NCBI GenBank assembly: GCA_018065185.1
Contig: JAGHTU010000076.1
Coordinates: forward strand, 1-34,676
Length of the DNA stretch: 34,676 nucleotides
Source of the DNA: Candidatus Equicola faecalis
Lineage (GTDB): Bacteria; Bacteroidota; Bacteroidia; Bacteroidales; Bacteroidaceae
Reading direction: 5' to 3'
Shown here: positions 1 through 9,941 of the stretch, piece after piece
Position numbering within the stretch: position 1 is the first letter of the stretch
How the letters are laid out: each line of letters opens with the position of its first letter
Notes under the pieces: model-generated
Database searches by the model: none
Seen by the model: only the letters and a program-made list of their open reading frames with translations
What the model was told of the DNA's origin: nothing
Translations under genes and position numbers: made by a program

Positions 1-138
1 CCTCCAAGATGCGCGCATCGTCACAACGTAAAAGGCACATTTCACCTGCTTGAAGAGGATAGTTTGAAACAGACATAAGAATGGGATAAGATTGCGATAG
101 AGAAAGAAGAAAACAGATAAAATTAGAAGACTATAGAT
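1..138. other. Left edge with no gene I can support
   Basis: The three forward frames reach stops early, at about positions 30, 51 and 78. This could be the 3' end of a gene lying to the left, but the few codons available do not allow a family to be named. From about 80 to 138 the DNA is AT-rich and looks intergenic. Confidence 0.4.
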
Positions 139-169
139 TTTGCAAATTAACAGGAAATTGTTATATTTG
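139..169 (+). promoter_or_regulatory. Bacteroidetes-type promoter for the GH95 gene
   Basis: TTTG at 139-142 and TATATTTG at 162-169 are separated by 19 bp. This matches the TTTG / TAnnTTTG consensus of the primary sigma factor of Bacteroidetes. Transcription would begin near 176, giving a leader of about 150 nt before the ATG at 329. Confidence 0.7.
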
Positions 170-175
170 TAGTCA

Positions 176-328
176 GAACGAAGCCCTGCTTGAAGGAGCA
201 GGTAATTGACAATTGATAATTGATAATTGATAATTCACGCAAAGTCTTGCAAATTAAAAATTAATAAATCATCACTCGCAAAATTAAAGCGAGAAAACAT
301 AAACCGTAAAACATAAAACCACTCGGAT
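176..328 (+). promoter_or_regulatory. Structured, repeat-rich 5' leader of the GH95 gene
   Basis: A hairpin pairs 185-190 (CCTGCT) with 197-202 (AGCAGG). It is followed by three exact tandem copies of the heptamer ATTGATA (212-232), then a hairpin pairing CTCGC (275-279) with GCGAG (289-293), and a near-duplicate of AAAACATAAA with CC at 295-320. No known riboswitch was recognised. The leader may affect mRNA stability or translation, but that is inference. Confidence 0.45.
212..232 (+). repeat. Three tandem ATTGATA heptamers
   Basis: Positions 212-218, 219-225 and 226-232 are identical ATTGATA units, followed by a partial ATT. A 7-bp unit in a transcribed leader could change copy number by slippage and alter leader length. 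It is non-coding, so it would not shift a reading frame. Confidence 0.8.
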
Positions 329-2464
329 ATGAGAAAACATATATTCTTTATGTGTGTTGCTCTATGCAACATTATAGTGATACAGAACATCCAGGCACAG
401 AGCGTACTGTGGTATGAAACACCTGCAAGGCATTGGCTCGAAGCACTGCCCGTAGGCAATGGCAGGATGGGAGCAATGGTCTATGGCGGTACGTCTGACG
501 AAGTGATACAGCTCAACGAAGGCACATTCTGGAGCGGTGCCCCACACGACAACAACAGCAAGACATCGTTGCAACACCTTGATGAGGTGCGACAGATGAT
601 TTTCAACGGTAAGGAAGAACAGGCGGCAGAGGTCATCAACAAAGAGTTTATCGTAGGTCCTCACGGCATGAAATATCAAAGTCTCGGCGCATTAAGATAT
701 CATTCTCCAATCGCCACTGCCGACGTGAAGGATTATCGCAGACAGCTCGACCTGAACACGGCAATTGCAACCACGACATTCCGTGCAGGGCACCGGAAGC
801 AGGTGCACGAGGTGTTCGCATCGCTGACAGAAAAAGTGATAGTGGTTCACTATAATACTAATGAGGATTTCCACGACACGGTCTATACCGTGAAAGGCGC
901 GAACCATGAGGGCATAGAGGGACGGCTCACGGCAGAGGTGAAGACGATGGTGCGCCATGAGAATGGAGGAACGACAATCCTTATAAGTGCCGCCACAAAT
1001 TTCGTCAACTATCATGACATCAGTGGGGATGCTACGGCAAGGAACAAGACTCTCCTCGATGCCGCCAGCAAATACTCTTACAGACAACTCCGACAGCGTC
1101 ACGTTGCTGCCTACAAAGAACAATATGGCCGTGTGAGCCTGACACTCAAGGGAAGGAAAGCCCCATCGTTACCTACCGACCGCCGTCTCGCCACATTCAA
1201 AGACACGCACGACCTCGGTATGGTGGAATTGCTTTTCAACTACGGGCGTTATCTCCTCATCAGCAGTTCTCAACCGGGAGGACAACCTGCCAACCTGCAG
1301 GGGATATGGAACGACAAGGAGAATGCCCCTTGGGACAGTAAATACACCATCAATATCAATACTGAGATGAACTATTGGCCGGCAGAAGTGTGTGGACTCA
1401 AAGAGTCTGTACAGCCACTATTTGCGTTGATAACCGACCTGAGCGAGACTGGTGCTACCACGGCGCGCACCATGTACGGATGCCGTGGATGGATGGCACA
1501 TCACAACACCGATATATGGCGCATCGCTGGTCCTGTAGATGGAGCCGAATGGGGAATGTTCCCTAACGGAGGAGCGTGGCTCACCACACACCTCTGGGAA
1601 CATTATCGCTTCACTCTTGACAAGGATTTCCTGCGACAGTACTATCCGGTGATGAAAGGGGCAGCCGAGTTCTATATGGATTATATGGTAGAAGACCCAC
1701 GCACGGGATGCCTCTCAGTCGTGCCTTCCGTGAGTCCGGAGCATGGACCAGTGGGCAAGCATACCGCCGTGACATCCGGTTGCACAATGGACACACAGAT
1801 AGCATGCGACGCGCTGAGTAACGCACGCGATGCAGCAAAGATACTCGGAGTGGACGCCGACTTCTGCCGACTGCTCACACAGAAAATAGACTCCCTGCCA
1901 AAGATGAAAGTGGGGCAGTATGGTCAGTTGCAAGAATGGCAACAGGATGGCGACGACCCGAAAGATGAGCACCGCCACATATCACATCTCTACGGGCTCT
2001 ATCCTTCACATCAAATAACGCCAGAGGCAACACCGACACTCTTCGATGCCGCACGCACGACACTCATTCAGCGTGGCGACAATGCCACAGGATGGAGCCT
2101 CGGATGGAAGATAAACTTTTGGGCAAGGATGTGCGACGGCAACCATGCCTTTCGGATTATATGCAATATGCTGCGACTGCTGCCTGAAGACCGTCAAATG
2201 AGACAATACCCTGACGGCAGGACATACCCGAATATGTTTGATGCTCATCCGCCTTTCCAAATCGACGGCAACTTCGGTGCATGTGCCGGCATAGCCGAGA
2301 TGCTCCTACAGTCAGACGACACAGACATCATCCCTCTGCCTGCACTCCCTGACGAATGGAAGAGCGGAAGCATAAAGGGTTTCCGTGCCCGCGGTGGGAA
2401 GATTGTTGACCTGAAGTGGAAGAACGGCAAGCTGACAAAGATGAAAGTCAGGGATGCAAGATAA
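329..2464 (+). CDS. Secreted GH95 alpha-L-fucosidase-like glycoside hydrolase
   Basis: Family GH95 enzymes release terminal fucose (some act on galactose) from host or plant glycans by inversion. Residues 1-24 form a signal peptide ending AQAQ-like, so the protein is exported. The N-terminal beta-sandwich carries [12 protein letters not shown] and [10 protein letters not shown]. The (alpha/alpha)6 catalytic domain shows NIN (N342, N344), SPEH (E471) and QIDGNFG (D646). These line up with the catalytic Asn421, Asn423, Glu566 and Asp766 of Bifidobacterium AfcA. At 711 aa it is shorter than the roughly 780-830 aa usual for the family, and the gap lies in the N-terminal domain around residues 170-220; the active-site residues are intact. 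It has its own promoter and leader, and no SusC/SusD genes sit beside it. The exact substrate is not readable from sequence. Confidence 0.92.
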   Translation: MRKHIFFMCVALCNIIVIQNIQAQSVLWYETPARHWLEALPVGNGRMGAMVYGGTSDEVIQLNEGTFWSGAPHDNNSKTSLQHLDEVRQMIFNGKEEQAAEVINKEFIVGPHGMKYQSLGALRYHSPIATADVKDYRRQLDLNTAIATTTFRAGHRKQVHEVFASLTEKVIVVHYNTNEDFHDTVYTVKGANHEGIEGRLTAEVKTMVRHENGGTTILISAATNFVNYHDISGDATARNKTLLDAASKYSYRQLRQRHVAAYKEQYGRVSLTLKGRKAPSLPTDRRLATFKDTHDLGMVELLFNYGRYLLISSSQPGGQPANLQGIWNDKENAPWDSKYTININTEMNYWPAEVCGLKESVQPLFALITDLSETGATTARTMYGCRGWMAHHNTDIWRIAGPVDGAEWGMFPNGGAWLTTHLWEHYRFTLDKDFLRQYYPVMKGAAEFYMDYMVEDPRTGCLSVVPSVSPEHGPVGKHTAVTSGCTMDTQIACDALSNARDAAKILGVDADFCRLLTQKIDSLPKMKVGQYGQLQEWQQDGDDPKDEHRHISHLYGLYPSHQITPEATPTLFDAARTTLIQRGDNATGWSLGWKINFWARMCDGNHAFRIICNMLRLLPEDRQMRQYPDGRTYPNMFDAHPPFQIDGNFGACAGIAEMLLQSDDTDIIPLPALPDEWKSGSIKGFRARGGKIVDLKWKNGKLTKMKVRDAR

Positions 2465-2504
2465 GCACCACATCAACACGCGCACAAGACGAGGAAGCGA
2501 TTTA

Positions 2505-2536
2505 TTTGTGTGTTTGCAAAAACATGTGTAAATTTG
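2505..2536 (+). promoter_or_regulatory. Promoter for tRNA-Arg(CCG), probably also lnb-secA
   Basis: TTTG at 2505-2508 and TAAATTTG at 2529-2536 are 20 bp apart, a full match to the Bacteroidetes consensus. The start site would fall near 2543, just before the tRNA at 2554. No other promoter is evident before the lnb gene, so the tRNA and downstream genes may share this transcript. Confidence 0.7.
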
Positions 2537-2553
2537 CATTGCATTTTATGAAT

Positions 2554-2627
2554 GGCCTCGTAGCTCAGTTGAATAGAGCACCAGATTCCGGTTCTGACGG
2601 TCGCGGGTTTGAGTCCCGCCGAGGTCA
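2554..2627 (+). tRNA. tRNA-Arg, anticodon CCG
   Basis: The cloverleaf is complete: acceptor 2554-2560 with 2620-2626, D stem 2563-2566 with 2576-2579, anticodon stem 2581-2585 with 2593-2597, anticodon CCG at 2588-2590, T stem 2603-2607 with 2615-2619, discriminator A at 2627. CCA is not encoded. The first anticodon-stem pair (27-43) is a C-A mismatch. The D loop has A at position 19 and the T loop has T at position 56, so the usual G19-C56 elbow pair is replaced by A19-U56. The 3' end lies only 13 nt before the next start codon. Confidence 0.93.
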
Positions 2628-2640
2628 CCGCTGCACAGTA

Positions 2641-3861
2641 ATGATGGAGAAGTTAAAACGACATGCGCTGGTGACGGTGTTGCTTGCATTGTTTGCGCTC
2701 TGCGCGGTCCGAGCATCGGCACAGGAAAGCAATGACACATACACTGGTGAAAAGCATGACTCAATAGAGTTTAGTCTTCTCACTTGTGGTGCAGGAAATG
2801 AAATCTATTCTCTTTTCGGACATACGGCAATACGCTATCGCAATATAACGCAAGGGCGCGACTGGACGTTCAATTACGGCGTGTTCAACTTCAAGCAGAA
2901 GCATTTTGCATGGCGTTTTGCAACGGGAAAGACCGACTACGAACTAGGGGTGTGCCCGTATGCTACCTTCGTGAAGGAATATGCTGAGCACGGACGGAGT
3001 ATCACAGAACAGGTGTTGAACCTGACCGCGGAGCAGAAGGTGGTGCTGGAATACTATCTTTCCATTAATATGCAGCCTGAGAACCGCACTTACCGCTACA
3101 ACTATTTCCGCCGTAACTGCACGACAGAGGCACGCGACAAAATCTTTTCCATACTCCCGCAATACTGTGATGGGGAAGAGCCGTTAGAGGAACAGTCTTT
3201 CCGTCAGGCAATACACAAATACACAGAAGGGCATGAGTGGAGTGAACTGGCTATGGACCTCTGTCTGGGCTATGAAGCCGACCGCAAGCAGACAAAGGAT
3301 GCACTAGAGTTTCTGCCATTCAATCTAAAGCAGTCGCTCGACTCTACATCATATATAATGGATGCCGACACTTGTAGGCTCGTGGGGAACACTCATGCGA
3401 TAAAGGCACAGGAGCATTTGGCGCAGGATGATTTCCCACTCACTCCGCTACAATCTTTGGCGATAGTGGCAATAATAATAATCGTCCTATTCTTCCGCGA
3501 CTTCTATAAGGAGCGTGCAGGATGGGTGACAGATGCTATACTGCTGATGGTGATTGCCCTTGCAGGATGCGTGCTGATGGTGATAATGCTGGGCGAACAC
3601 CCTTGCGTGAGGTACAACTTGAACTTCCTGTTGCTCAACCCACTGGCATACCTTGCCATACCTTATATTATTATAGCCGATAGGAAGAGGCGTCACTCGC
3701 GCTGGTGGGCGTATTATGAAATGGTATTCCTCCTGCTGTTCATTGTAGATATTACTGGACTGCAGGACATTCCGACAGCAGTTGAAGTATTGGCATCATT
3801 TTTGCTTATACGCTCTTTAGAGAGACGCATTTTGATCAGAATAAACAAAACAAAAAGATAA
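2641..3861 (+). CDS. lnb: Lnb-family protein (DUF4105), probable lipoprotein N-acyltransferase
   Basis: The protein (406 aa from ATG 2641) matches the DUF4105 family, now named for Lnb, an enzyme of Bacteroides that adds the third acyl chain to the N-terminal cysteine of lipoproteins. Residues 1-27 are a signal segment. A periplasmic domain of about 240 residues follows, with a conserved His in FGHTAIR (H61) and Cys in RRNCTTE (C160), the likely catalytic pair. Five hydrophobic segments lie at roughly 267-286, 296-318, 328-346, 356-372 and 380-391. A longer in-frame start at 2416 is impossible as a protein start, because it would translate the whole tRNA-Arg gene and overlap the GH95 gene. 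The stop is 1 nt from the secA ATG, suggesting one transcript that joins protein export and lipoprotein maturation. The family match is strong; activity in this protein is inference. Confidence 0.82.
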   Translation: MMEKLKRHALVTVLLALFALCAVRASAQESNDTYTGEKHDSIEFSLLTCGAGNEIYSLFGHTAIRYRNITQGRDWTFNYGVFNFKQKHFAWRFATGKTDYELGVCPYATFVKEYAEHGRSITEQVLNLTAEQKVVLEYYLSINMQPENRTYRYNYFRRNCTTEARDKIFSILPQYCDGEEPLEEQSFRQAIHKYTEGHEWSELAMDLCLGYEADRKQTKDALEFLPFNLKQSLDSTSYIMDADTCRLVGNTHAIKAQEHLAQDDFPLTPLQSLAIVAIIIIVLFFRDFYKERAGWVTDAILLMVIALAGCVLMVIMLGEHPCVRYNLNFLLLNPLAYLAIPYIIIADRKRRHSRWWAYYEMVFLLLFIVDITGLQDIPTAVEVLASFLLIRSLERRILIRINKTKR

Positions 3862-3862
3862 T

Positions 3863-6800
3863 ATGGAACTGAATAAGATTTTAGGTAAACTCTTCGGAAA
3901 CAAGTACGACCGTGACAAGAAAGCCATCATCCCACTTGTGGAGAAAGTGCAGGCAGTATATCCAGAGATTGACGCTTTGGACAATGATGCCTTGCGTGCT
4001 AAGACACAACAACTGCGCGAGGCATTGCAGGAGACGGTGTCTTCGCAACGTCAGGAGATAGACAAACTGAAAGCACAGATAGAAGACACGCCATTGGAAG
4101 ACCGCGAACAAATTTTCGCCAAGATAGACAAGATAGAAAAAGAAATCCTGGATATCTTCGAGACGGAACTGGATAAGATTATGCCTGAGGTGTTCGCCAT
4201 CATGAAATCTACCGCTCGCCGTTTCACGGAAAACGAGGATGTGGTGGTGACGGCTACACAGTTTGACCGCGATCTGGCTCCTCTGCACGACTTTGTGGAT
4301 ATTGACGGCGACCGCGCCATTTATCACAACCACTGGGTGGCTGGTGGCAACGAGACCGTATGGGATATGATACACTACGACGTACAGCTCTTTGGTGGTA
4401 TCGTGCTACATCAAGGAAAAATTGCCGAGATGGCAACAGGTGAAGGAAAGACACTCGTGGCAACATTGCCTGTATTCCTCAACGCACTCACGGGTAACGG
4501 TGTGCATGTGGTGACGGTGAACGACTATCTGGCAAAGCGTGACTCGGAATGGATGGGACCACTATATATGTTCCACGGACTGTCGGTGGACTGTATCGAC
4601 AAGCATCAGCCGAACTCCCTTGACCGTCGCAAGGCTTATCTGGCAGATATCACATTCGGAACGAACAACGAATTTGGCTTCGACTATCTGCGTGACAATA
4701 TGGCGACATCGCCACAAGACCTCGTTCAGCGCGCACATAACTATGCCATCGTGGATGAGGTGGACTCCGTGCTCATCGACGATGCACGTACACCTCTCAT
4801 CATCAGCGGTCCGGTGCCGAAGGGCGACGACCAGATGTATGACGAGTATCAGCCTCTGGTGGAACGTCTTGTGGAAGTGCAGAAGAAACTGGCAACAGAA
4901 TATCTTGCCTCAGCCAAACAGCAGATAAGCAACGAGGATGCAAAGGTGCAGGAAGAAGGCTTCCTCGCACTCTACCGCTCACACATGGCAATGCCACGCA
5001 ATAAGCCTCTCATCAAATACCTCTCCGAACAGGGCATCAAGAGCGGTATGCTGAAGACAGAGGAACACTATATGGAGAACAACAACCGCCTGATGCCACA
5101 GGCTGTGGAACCGCTATACTTCAAGGTGGATGAGAAGATGAAATCGTGCGACCTGACAGACAAGGGTGTGGCATGGCTCTCATCACAGGTGAAGGATAAA
5201 GACCTGTTTGTGTTGCCTGACATCACGTCAGAATTGTCGGCACTGGATGCCGATACGACACTCTCCACGGAAGAACGCGTAGAAAAGAAAGACGAACTGC
5301 TGAACCACTATGCCGTACAGTCAGAGCGTGTTCACACCATACAGCAACTGCTGAAAGCGTACACGATGTTCTTCCGCGATGACGAGTATGTGGTCATTGA
5401 CGGCGAGGTGAAGATTGTGGACGAGCAGACAGGACGTATCATGGAAGGTCGCCGCTGGAGCGACGGACTGCATCAGGCTGTGGAAGCCAAGGAGCACGTC
5501 AAGGTGGAGGCAGCCACACAGACATTTGCCACCATCACGTTGCAGAACTATTTCCGTATGTACCACAAATTGGCAGGTATGACAGGTACAGCAGAGACAG
5601 AGGCTGGTGAGTTGTGGAACATCTACAAGTTGGATGTAGTGGTAATACCTACAAACAAGCCTATAGCACGTATTGATATGAACGACCGCGTGTACAAGAC
5701 AAAGCGCGAGAAATATAATGCAGTAATAGACGAAATACAGAGACTCATCGACGCCGGACGCCCAGTGCTCGTGGGTACTACGTCTGTGGAAATCTCCGAA
5801 CTCCTTGCTCGTATGCTCGATATACGCAAGATTCCTCACAACGTGCTGAACGCCAAACTGCACCAGAAAGAGGCTGACATCGTGGCAAAGGCAGGACAGA
5901 GCAGGACGGTGACCATTGCAACGAATATGGCAGGTCGTGGTACGGACATCAAGCTATCACCAGAGGTGAAGGCTGCCGGTGGTCTTGCCATCATCGGTAC
6001 GGAGCGTCACGAGAGCCGTCGTGTGGACCGTCAGTTGAGAGGCCGTTCCGGTCGTCAGGGTGATGTAGGTAGTTCCGTATTTTTCGTTTCACTTGAAGAC
6101 CAATTGATGCGACTGTTCGCTTCGGAGCGTATATCTTCCATCATGGACCGTTTAGGATTCAAGGACGGAGAGATGATTGAGCATCCAATGATTTCAAAGA
6201 GCATTGAACGCGCACAGAAAAAGGTGGAAGAAAATAACTTCGGTATCCGTAAACGTCTGTTGGAATATGATGACGTAATGAACAAGCAGCGTACCGTAGT
6301 CTATGAGAAACGCCGTCATGCCTTGATGGGAGAGCGCATCGGTATGGATATCGCCAACATGATTTGGGATCGTGTGGTCAACATCATTGAGAAAGGCGAT
6401 TACGAAGGCTGCCAGGAGGAATTCATCAAGATACTCGGAATGGAATGTCCGTTCTCGAAGATGGACCTTGTGGAGAAAGACCGTTCACAACTCGAAGAAG
6501 ATTCATTCCAACAAGCTATGGATAGTTTCAACCGCAAAGTGGAACGCATCCGCACACAGGCATGGCCTATCGTACAGCAGGTATATGAGGCTCCAGGCAA
6601 CATGTATGAGCGCATCGCTGTACCGTTTACAGATGGCAAGCAAGTATATACCTTGCCATGCGACCTAAAAGAGGCTTACGAGACAGAGTGTAAGAGCGTG
6701 GCAAAGGTGTTCGAGAAAGCAATCATACTACATATCATTGACGACTGCTGGAAAGAGAACCTGCGTCAGCTTGACGAACTGAAACACTCCGTACAGAACG

Positions 6801-7156
6801 CAAGTTATGAGCAGAAAGACCCACTTGTAATATTCAAGTTGGAGTCGGTAAAATGCTTCGATGATATGGTGAACGATATGTACGACCGCACCGTTTCTAT
6901 CCTCATGCGTATGCAGTTGCATATACAGGGCGAAGTGCAGGAAGCAGCACCTGAGGTGCGTCAGCGTCAGAACTACACCGAGTCAAAGGCAGAACTGAAC
7001 AACGACCCTAATCAGGCCGCTACAGCACATTCCGACACACGCGCACAGCAACCACGCACCCCTATCGTGAAAGAGAAGATGCCAGGACGTAACGACCCTT
7101 GTCCTTGTGGCTCGGGCAAGAAATTCAAGAACTGCCACGGACGCGGACTTGTCTGA
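3863..7156 (+). CDS. secA: Preprotein translocase ATPase SecA
   Basis: SecA is the motor that pushes unfolded preproteins through the SecYEG channel. Walker A TGEGKT is at residues 192-197 and the DEVD box at 298-301. NMAGRGTDI and the [12 protein letters not shown] segment mark the second ATPase half. The C-terminus ends in a [13 protein letters not shown] zinc-binding motif, which contacts SecB or ribosomes in other bacteria. The protein is 1097 aa, against about 900 in E. coli. The extra length is mostly an insertion at about residues 340-460 plus a coiled-coil-like stretch at 60-110; both are usual in Bacteroidetes SecA. It starts 1 nt after the upstream stop and ends 22 nt before a hairpin terminator. 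Confidence 0.98.
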   Translation: MELNKILGKLFGNKYDRDKKAIIPLVEKVQAVYPEIDALDNDALRAKTQQLREALQETVSSQRQEIDKLKAQIEDTPLEDREQIFAKIDKIEKEILDIFETELDKIMPEVFAIMKSTARRFTENEDVVVTATQFDRDLAPLHDFVDIDGDRAIYHNHWVAGGNETVWDMIHYDVQLFGGIVLHQGKIAEMATGEGKTLVATLPVFLNALTGNGVHVVTVNDYLAKRDSEWMGPLYMFHGLSVDCIDKHQPNSLDRRKAYLADITFGTNNEFGFDYLRDNMATSPQDLVQRAHNYAIVDEVDSVLIDDARTPLIISGPVPKGDDQMYDEYQPLVERLVEVQKKLATEYLASAKQQISNEDAKVQEEGFLALYRSHMAMPRNKPLIKYLSEQGIKSGMLKTEEHYMENNNRLMPQAVEPLYFKVDEKMKSCDLTDKGVAWLSSQVKDKDLFVLPDITSELSALDADTTLSTEERVEKKDELLNHYAVQSERVHTIQQLLKAYTMFFRDDEYVVIDGEVKIVDEQTGRIMEGRRWSDGLHQAVEAKEHVKVEAATQTFATITLQNYFRMYHKLAGMTGTAETEAGELWNIYKLDVVVIPTNKPIARIDMNDRVYKTKREKYNAVIDEIQRLIDAGRPVLVGTTSVEISELLARMLDIRKIPHNVLNAKLHQKEADIVAKAGQSRTVTIATNMAGRGTDIKLSPEVKAAGGLAIIGTERHESRRVDRQLRGRSGRQGDVGSSVFFVSLEDQLMRLFASERISSIMDRLGFKDGEMIEHPMISKSIERAQKKVEENNFGIRKRLLEYDDVMNKQRTVVYEKRRHALMGERIGMDIANMIWDRVVNIIEKGDYEGCQEEFIKILGMECPFSKMDLVEKDRSQLEEDSFQQAMDSFNRKVERIRTQAWPIVQQVYEAPGNMYERIAVPFTDGKQVYTLPCDLKEAYETECKSVAKVFEKAIILHIIDDCWKENLRQLDELKHSVQNASYEQKDPLVIFKLESVKCFDDMVNDMYDRTVSILMRMQLHIQGEVQEAAPEVRQRQNYTESKAELNNDPNQAATAHSDTRAQQPRTPIVKEKMPGRNDPCPCGSGKKFKNCHGRGLV

Positions 7157-7178
7157 AAAAAAACTTACAACATAAGCC

Positions 7179-7219
7179 GAAGCCATGGAACGCAACAGAT
7201 GTTCTATGGCTTCAGTTTT
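7179..7219 (+). terminator. Rho-independent terminator after secA
   Basis: A 13-bp stem pairs 7179-7191 with 7201-7213, with one G-U pair and a 9-nt loop, followed by AGTTTT. It closes the tRNA-lnb-secA unit. An in-frame ATG at 7185 lies inside the stem, which argues against using it as the start of the next gene. Confidence 0.75.
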
Positions 7220-7235
7220 GGGATGCCCCTTTTTA

Positions 7236-7266
7236 TTTGAGATTATTGGGATAATTTGTACTTTTG
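7236..7266 (+). promoter_or_regulatory. Promoter of the lpdA-lplA unit
   Basis: TTTG at 7236-7239 and TACTTTTG at 7259-7266 are 19 bp apart, an exact consensus match. The predicted start site is near 7273. This lies downstream of the possible ATGs at 7185 and 7269 and selects the ATG at 7293. Confidence 0.75.
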
Positions 7267-7292
7267 CAATGAATATAAATCACATACAATTT

Positions 7293-8534
7293 ATGCGAAT
7301 CATTATTATAGGCGCAGGGCCTGGAGGCTACGAGACAGCAGTTGATGCTGCAAAGCGCGGAATGGAGGTAACGCTGATTACCGATGGTGAATTGGGTGGC
7401 ACTTGTCTCAACGAAGGGTGCATACCGACAAAGACATTCGTACATTATGCCGAAAACAACACTTGTCTGCCGTCAGCATCGCTCAACTCCCTACAGGAGC
7501 GCAAACGCGAAGTGATAAGCCAATTGCAGGCAGGTATAGAATCGCTGTTGCGGAATAAATTGATAACACTCGTCAAGGGACACGCGCATTTCATCAGCAA
7601 CGATACTGTTGCCGTAGGTGACACACAATACACAGCCGACCACATCATCATAGCTACTGGAAGCGAAAGCACCATACTGCCAATAAAGGGTAGCGAGCGA
7701 TGCCTGACATCAAAAGAGATGTTGGAACTGAGAGAAATACCGAAATCCCTATGCGTGATAGGCGGTGGTGTGATAGGACTGGAGTTTGCCAATATCTTCA
7801 ATAAGTTGGGCTCGGAAGTGAGCATACTGGAATACTGTCCGCAGATACTTCCACATTTCGATACCGACCTCTGCAAGCGCGTGAAACAGCATCTCACAAA
7901 ACAAGGAATAAACATTCAGGTGGGATATAAGGTGGAAGATATTGATGCCATAGAAGCCGAAACGGTGCTGATGTCTGTAGGACGTCATCCGAATGTTGAC
8001 GGACTAGGGCTTGAAAACACATCCGTAGAATACTCGAAACGCGGTATCACCGTGGATGATAATATGCAGACCAGTGTGCCGAGCATATATGCCATAGGTG
8101 ATGTCAATACCCGTATGATGCTGGCACATGTAGCAACATTTCAGGGACGACATGCACTAAACCATATCGAGGGGAAGACAGACAACATACGTTTTGATAT
8201 CGTGCCTTCTGCTGTCTTCATCACTCCGGAAGTGGCGACTGTAGGTTTAACTGAGGAAGACTGCAAGGAAAGGGGTATAAAGATCAAGGCACATAAGAGT
8301 TTCTTCCGCGCCAACGGAAAGGCTGTGAGCATGGGTGAGACGGATGGTTATTTCAAACTCCTAAGTGACGAGGAAAGTGGGCGCATTCTGGGTGCACACA
8401 TGTTTGGTGCACACTCATCGGATATCATCCATGAGATAGCGGCATTAATGAATATGCAAGCAACAGTCAGCGATCTGCATGATATGATTCATGCACACCC
8501 GACACTTGCCGAAGTGGTACAGAACTCTATATAA
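7293..8534 (+). CDS. lpdA: Dihydrolipoyl dehydrogenase
   Basis: This FAD flavoprotein (E3) reoxidises dihydrolipoamide on lipoyl proteins with NAD+. The start at 7293 gives the FAD-binding GAGPGG at residues 8-13. The redox-active disulfide is in GGTCLNEGCIPTK (C38, C43), the NAD-binding GGGVIG follows mid-protein, and YAIGDVN is the second FAD contact. HAHPTLAE near the end holds the catalytic His-Glu (H402, E407). At 413 aa it is slightly short for the family (about 450-475), but all motifs are present. No E1/E2 or glycine-cleavage genes are adjacent. The gene 6 nt downstream is a lipoate ligase, so the pair forms a lipoate-use unit. Confidence 0.95.
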   Translation: MRIIIIGAGPGGYETAVDAAKRGMEVTLITDGELGGTCLNEGCIPTKTFVHYAENNTCLPSASLNSLQERKREVISQLQAGIESLLRNKLITLVKGHAHFISNDTVAVGDTQYTADHIIIATGSESTILPIKGSERCLTSKEMLELREIPKSLCVIGGGVIGLEFANIFNKLGSEVSILEYCPQILPHFDTDLCKRVKQHLTKQGINIQVGYKVEDIDAIEAETVLMSVGRHPNVDGLGLENTSVEYSKRGITVDDNMQTSVPSIYAIGDVNTRMMLAHVATFQGRHALNHIEGKTDNIRFDIVPSAVFITPEVATVGLTEEDCKERGIKIKAHKSFFRANGKAVSMGETDGYFKLLSDEESGRILGAHMFGAHSSDIIHEIAALMNMQATVSDLHDMIHAHPTLAEVVQNSI

Positions 8535-8540
8535 TTGATA

Positions 8541-9455
8541 ATGCACCCTAAACTCAGTATATATCTATCTTCTTCGCTCAACCCATATCATAATTTGGCG
8601 CTGGAACACGCTCTCCTGATGCAAGTGCATAAGGGTGAGTTGTGGCTTTATCTGTGGCGCAATGAACGTACGGTGGTGGTGGGGCGTAACCAGAATATCT
8701 ATGCCGAAGTCAACCTTGACGCACTACGAGAGATTGATGGTTATCCCACGCGCCGTCTATCGGGTGGGGGAGCAGTATATCATGATGTAGGAAACCTAAA
8801 TTTTACTTTTCTTGCCCAAAACGAATGCTTCGATATCTGCCGCCAATCGGATGTGGTGCTCAACGCCATACGTTCACTCGGTTTTAATGCCGAGAAAAGC
8901 GGACGCAACGACCTTACCATTGATGGTCGCAAATTCTCCGGACAGAGCTTTTACCAAGCCCGAGAACGTCGTTTCCATAATGGGACTGTGCTTATCGCTA
9001 CGGACAGGAAAGTGATGCAACGGGTACTCACTCCCTCATCGGCAAAATTCGTAGGGAAAGGTGTGCAGTCAGTACGCTCACGCACGGTCAATCTGAGCGA
9101 ACTGGCATCAGACATAACATGGGAAAACGTACAACAGGCTCTGATTCGCAGTTTTGAAGAGGAATATGGTGGAGGTGCGACTATTCTACCAAAGATAGAT
9201 ACCCATCAGTTGCAGGAAGATATTTTTGCCAATCATGATTTTATCTACAACAAGGTGGCAGACTTCACAAAGACGCGCGAGTTGCGCACGGCAGAGGGCA
9301 CATGCACGCTTCATCTTGACGTGCAGCATGGCATTATCCGTCATATTCAGATATTTACCGATGCCCTCAACCCCGATATTGTCCTAATCTTGCATGAACG
9401 CTTTGACAGATATATCAACCGTCCGCTTATTGATTTTGATAGAGATTATGCCTAA
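8541..9455 (+). CDS. lplA: Lipoate-protein ligase A
   Basis: LplA activates free lipoate with ATP and attaches it to a lysine of lipoyl domains. RRLSGGGAVYHD is the family's lipoyl-AMP binding signature, followed by GNLNFTF, and GRNDLTIDGRKFSGQSF marks the adenylation core. The protein is 304 aa from ATG 8541. A TTG two codons upstream is possible but less likely. It follows lpdA by 6 nt, and no lipB/lipA genes are visible, which fits lipoate scavenging. Confidence 0.93.
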   Translation: MHPKLSIYLSSSLNPYHNLALEHALLMQVHKGELWLYLWRNERTVVVGRNQNIYAEVNLDALREIDGYPTRRLSGGGAVYHDVGNLNFTFLAQNECFDICRQSDVVLNAIRSLGFNAEKSGRNDLTIDGRKFSGQSFYQARERRFHNGTVLIATDRKVMQRVLTPSSAKFVGKGVQSVRSRTVNLSELASDITWENVQQALIRSFEEEYGGGATILPKIDTHQLQEDIFANHDFIYNKVADFTKTRELRTAEGTCTLHLDVQHGIIRHIQIFTDALNPDIVLILHERFDRYINRPLIDFDRDYA

Positions 9456-9469
9456 ATAGATATAATTTA

Positions 9470-9501
9470 TTTGGCATTGTCCCTAATATGGCGTAATTTC
9501 G
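9470..9501 (+). promoter_or_regulatory. Promoter of the rseC-rnf operon
   Basis: TTTG at 9470-9473 and TAATTTCG at 9494-9501 are 20 bp apart, with one mismatch to TAnnTTTG. A short inverted repeat (GGCG at 9490-9493, CGCC at 9500-9503) overlaps the -7 element and could bind a regulator or slow RNA polymerase. The predicted start site is just before the ATG at 9512. Confidence 0.6.
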
Positions 9502-9511
9502 CCAAAAGAAT

Positions 9512-9931
9512 ATGGCAAATGGGATAATTGAGCATAGTGGGATTATCGAAAGTGTGAACAGTGGGCATGTGAGTGTAAAGATTGTTCAAACTTCGGCATG
9601 TGCCATATGTAAGGCATCGTCATTCTGCCAAAGTAGCGAAAACAAGGAAAAGATTGTTGATGTCTATATGCCTGTGGCTGAAGCGCAAAGGCTGAAGGTG
9701 GGGCAGAGTGTCATGGTGTGTGTGAGCGAGAGTATGGGAAAACAGGCTCTTTTCTATGCGTTCATACTGCCGTTGATTGTGCTCTTTACGGCATTGACAA
9801 TAACATGGTTGTTCAGTCATAGAGAACCATTAGCATCAGCCGTATGTATAGCAGTGTTGGTGCCGTATTATGTGTTGCTCTATATGATGAGAGACAAGAT
9901 GTGGAGGACATTCCGTTTTTGGATAAAATAA
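9512..9931 (+). CDS. rseC: RseC/MucC-family membrane protein
   Basis: The 139-aa protein starts with a beta-rich region holding a cysteine cluster (CAICKASSFC) and ends with two hydrophobic segments at about residues 75-95 and 105-125. This matches the RseC (SoxR-reducing/sigma-E regulator) family. In Bacteroidetes the gene sits in front of rnfB, as here with a 10-nt gap, so it probably serves Rnf assembly or maturation, not sigma-E control. The family call is firm; the role is inference from location. Confidence 0.82.
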   Translation: MANGIIEHSGIIESVNSGHVSVKIVQTSACAICKASSFCQSSENKEKIVDVYMPVAEAQRLKVGQSVMVCVSESMGKQALFYAFILPLIVLFTALTITWLFSHREPLASAVCIAVLVPYYVLLYMMRDKMWRTFRFWIK

Positions 9932-9941
9932 AATAAGAGAA

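Noticed and set aside
2416..2640. N-terminal extension of the Lnb gene to an in-frame ATG at 2416
   Set aside because: It would translate the whole tRNA-Arg(CCG) and overlap the GH95 gene; the signal peptide begins at 2641.
7185..7292. Earlier start codons for lpdA at 7185 and 7269
   Set aside because: They lie in the secA terminator stem and upstream of the predicted start site; the FAD motif begins normally from 7293.
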